Assembly (NCBI GenBank): GCA_947651225.1
Contig: CANSYK010000008.1
Coordinates: forward strand, 1-64,000
Direction: 5' to 3'
Length of the DNA: 64,000 nucleotides
From: an uncultured bacterium
GTDB lineage: Bacteria > Bacillota > Clostridia > Lachnospirales > Lachnospiraceae
In this document: positions 63,619 to 64,000 of the stretch, piece by piece
How the letters are laid out: each line of letters opens with the position of its first letter
Numbering within the stretch: position 1 is the stretch's first letter
Position numbers and translations under genes: made by a program
Notes under the pieces: generated by a model
What the model was told of the DNA's origin: nothing
Database searches by the model: none
What the model saw: only the letters and a program-made list of their open reading frames with translations

Positions 63619-64000
63619 TTATAACAGGCATTCCAGAAGCGCTGTACTGCTTGGCAGATACATTTCTGAAATCTTACGGTCTTCGGCGCCATAATTAACC
63701 TTTGCAAATACACTGCATACAAAATCAAGAGTTTCCTGTGTATACTTCAATGTTAATGACTGAGCAAGCAAGTTAAAAAAGAACGGTGGAATAGAATATC
63801 CCCAGTTTTCTGCATCCTCTTCATCAAACATTTTCGGAACAAGAACTAATGTCTTTTCTGTTTTCGTATTAAAAATAGACAATTCTATGAAATTTGTTTC
63901 AGGATTAACGGAACAGCGTAATTCGCATACCTCATTTGTACTGTCTCTGAACTGAATCTCTTCAAGAAATGTTGTTGTCAGAGAATCAACAGTAATGGAA
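63619..64000 (-). CDS. Hypothetical protein, 5' end outside the window
   Basis: The frame is open from the window edge (TTTFLEEIQFRDSTNEVC) to the stop at 63619, with about 126 residues visible. It includes LRCSVNPETNFIELSIFNTK and NWGYSIPPFFFNLLAQSLTL. No membrane segment is clear. The start lies beyond 64000. I do not recognise the family. It shares a terminator with valS. Confidence 0.75.
   Translation of the reverse strand, partial: SITVDSLTTTFLEEIQFRDSTNEVCELRCSVNPETNFIELSIFNTKTEKTLVLVPKMFDEEDAENWGYSIPPFFFNLLAQSLTLKYTQETLDFVCSVFAKVNYGAEDRKISEMYLPSSTALLECLL

Noticed and set aside
1..64000. CRISPR array, rRNA or tRNA genes, prophage or complete insertion sequence
   Set aside because: I saw no regularly spaced repeats, no tRNA cloverleaf or rRNA sequence, no phage structural gene and no transposase frame. 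The inverted-repeat elements are all non-coding.

Overview
The window looks like chromosomal DNA of a low-GC, anaerobic, spore-forming member of the Clostridia, most likely Lachnospiraceae. The support is gene content: an [FeFe]-hydrogenase maturation GTPase (HydF), a small acid-soluble spore protein with a sigma-G-like promoter, a T-box leader before valS, a DUF3881-type protein, an MSDLAATNCG-type Cys/Gly-rich mini-protein, a FliD-like orphan and a cytoplasmic chemoreceptor. I see no rRNA, tRNA, CRISPR array, prophage or complete insertion sequence.

Layout. 1-9 kb: FliD-like orphan, YgiQ radical-SAM protein, HAD phosphatase, aldose 1-epimerase, then a two-component system with a secreted partner. 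9-14 kb: a phospholipid cluster (PAP2 protein, YbhN-type flippase-like protein, PssA, Psd) ending in an Orn/Lys/Arg-decarboxylase-fold enzyme. 14-20 kb: RarA, YigZ, HydF, ProA, DegV. 20-24 kb: two tandem AAA-ATPase/PD-(D/E)XK proteins sharing a 305-bp identical tract. 24-27.5 kb: a decayed ECF sigma factor with its intact membrane partner, then a PadR/flavodoxin/4Fe-4S operon with one frameshifted gene. 27.8-39 kb: DUF3881 protein, a PBP1A-like protein lacking both transpeptidase lysines, and the purine genes purA, purB, purF and purC with an HD-GYP-like protein among them, then a NagZ-like lipoprotein. 39-43 kb: Cys/Gly-rich mini-protein, aroC, trpS and a candidate type I toxin-antitoxin locus. 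43-49 kb: a PadR-led membrane operon, a three-gene locus of unknown function, a HAD phosphatase and an AraC regulator. 49-53 kb: an MNT gene with a deleted HEPN partner, a GntR-ABC operon and a C39-like protein. 53-64 kb: GH31 alpha-xylosidase, Fur/cysS, SASP, an MCP/FIST pair, T-box/valS and one gene cut by the window end.

Most housekeeping genes lie on the minus strand in short operons. Intergenic spaces hold many 80-160 bp inverted-repeat elements. The four unrelated genes pssA, purB, trpS and the gene ending at 45956 all end in TAAGGAACT, where TAA is the stop codon and the 9-mer matches the end of one repeat family.

The strongest candidate for a little-described system is at 42622-42939. 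A 29-residue hydrophobic peptide gene has a Shine-Dalgarno folded into a hairpin. A convergent promoter on the other strand drives a short RNA into an 11-bp-stem hairpin. Both promoters have 17-bp spacers. Other notable items are the PBP with a degenerate transpeptidase site, an HD-GYP protein whose HD dyad reads CD, the MCP/FIST pair, and the unknown 45069-47205 locus. All names come from reading the sequence; no database search was run.
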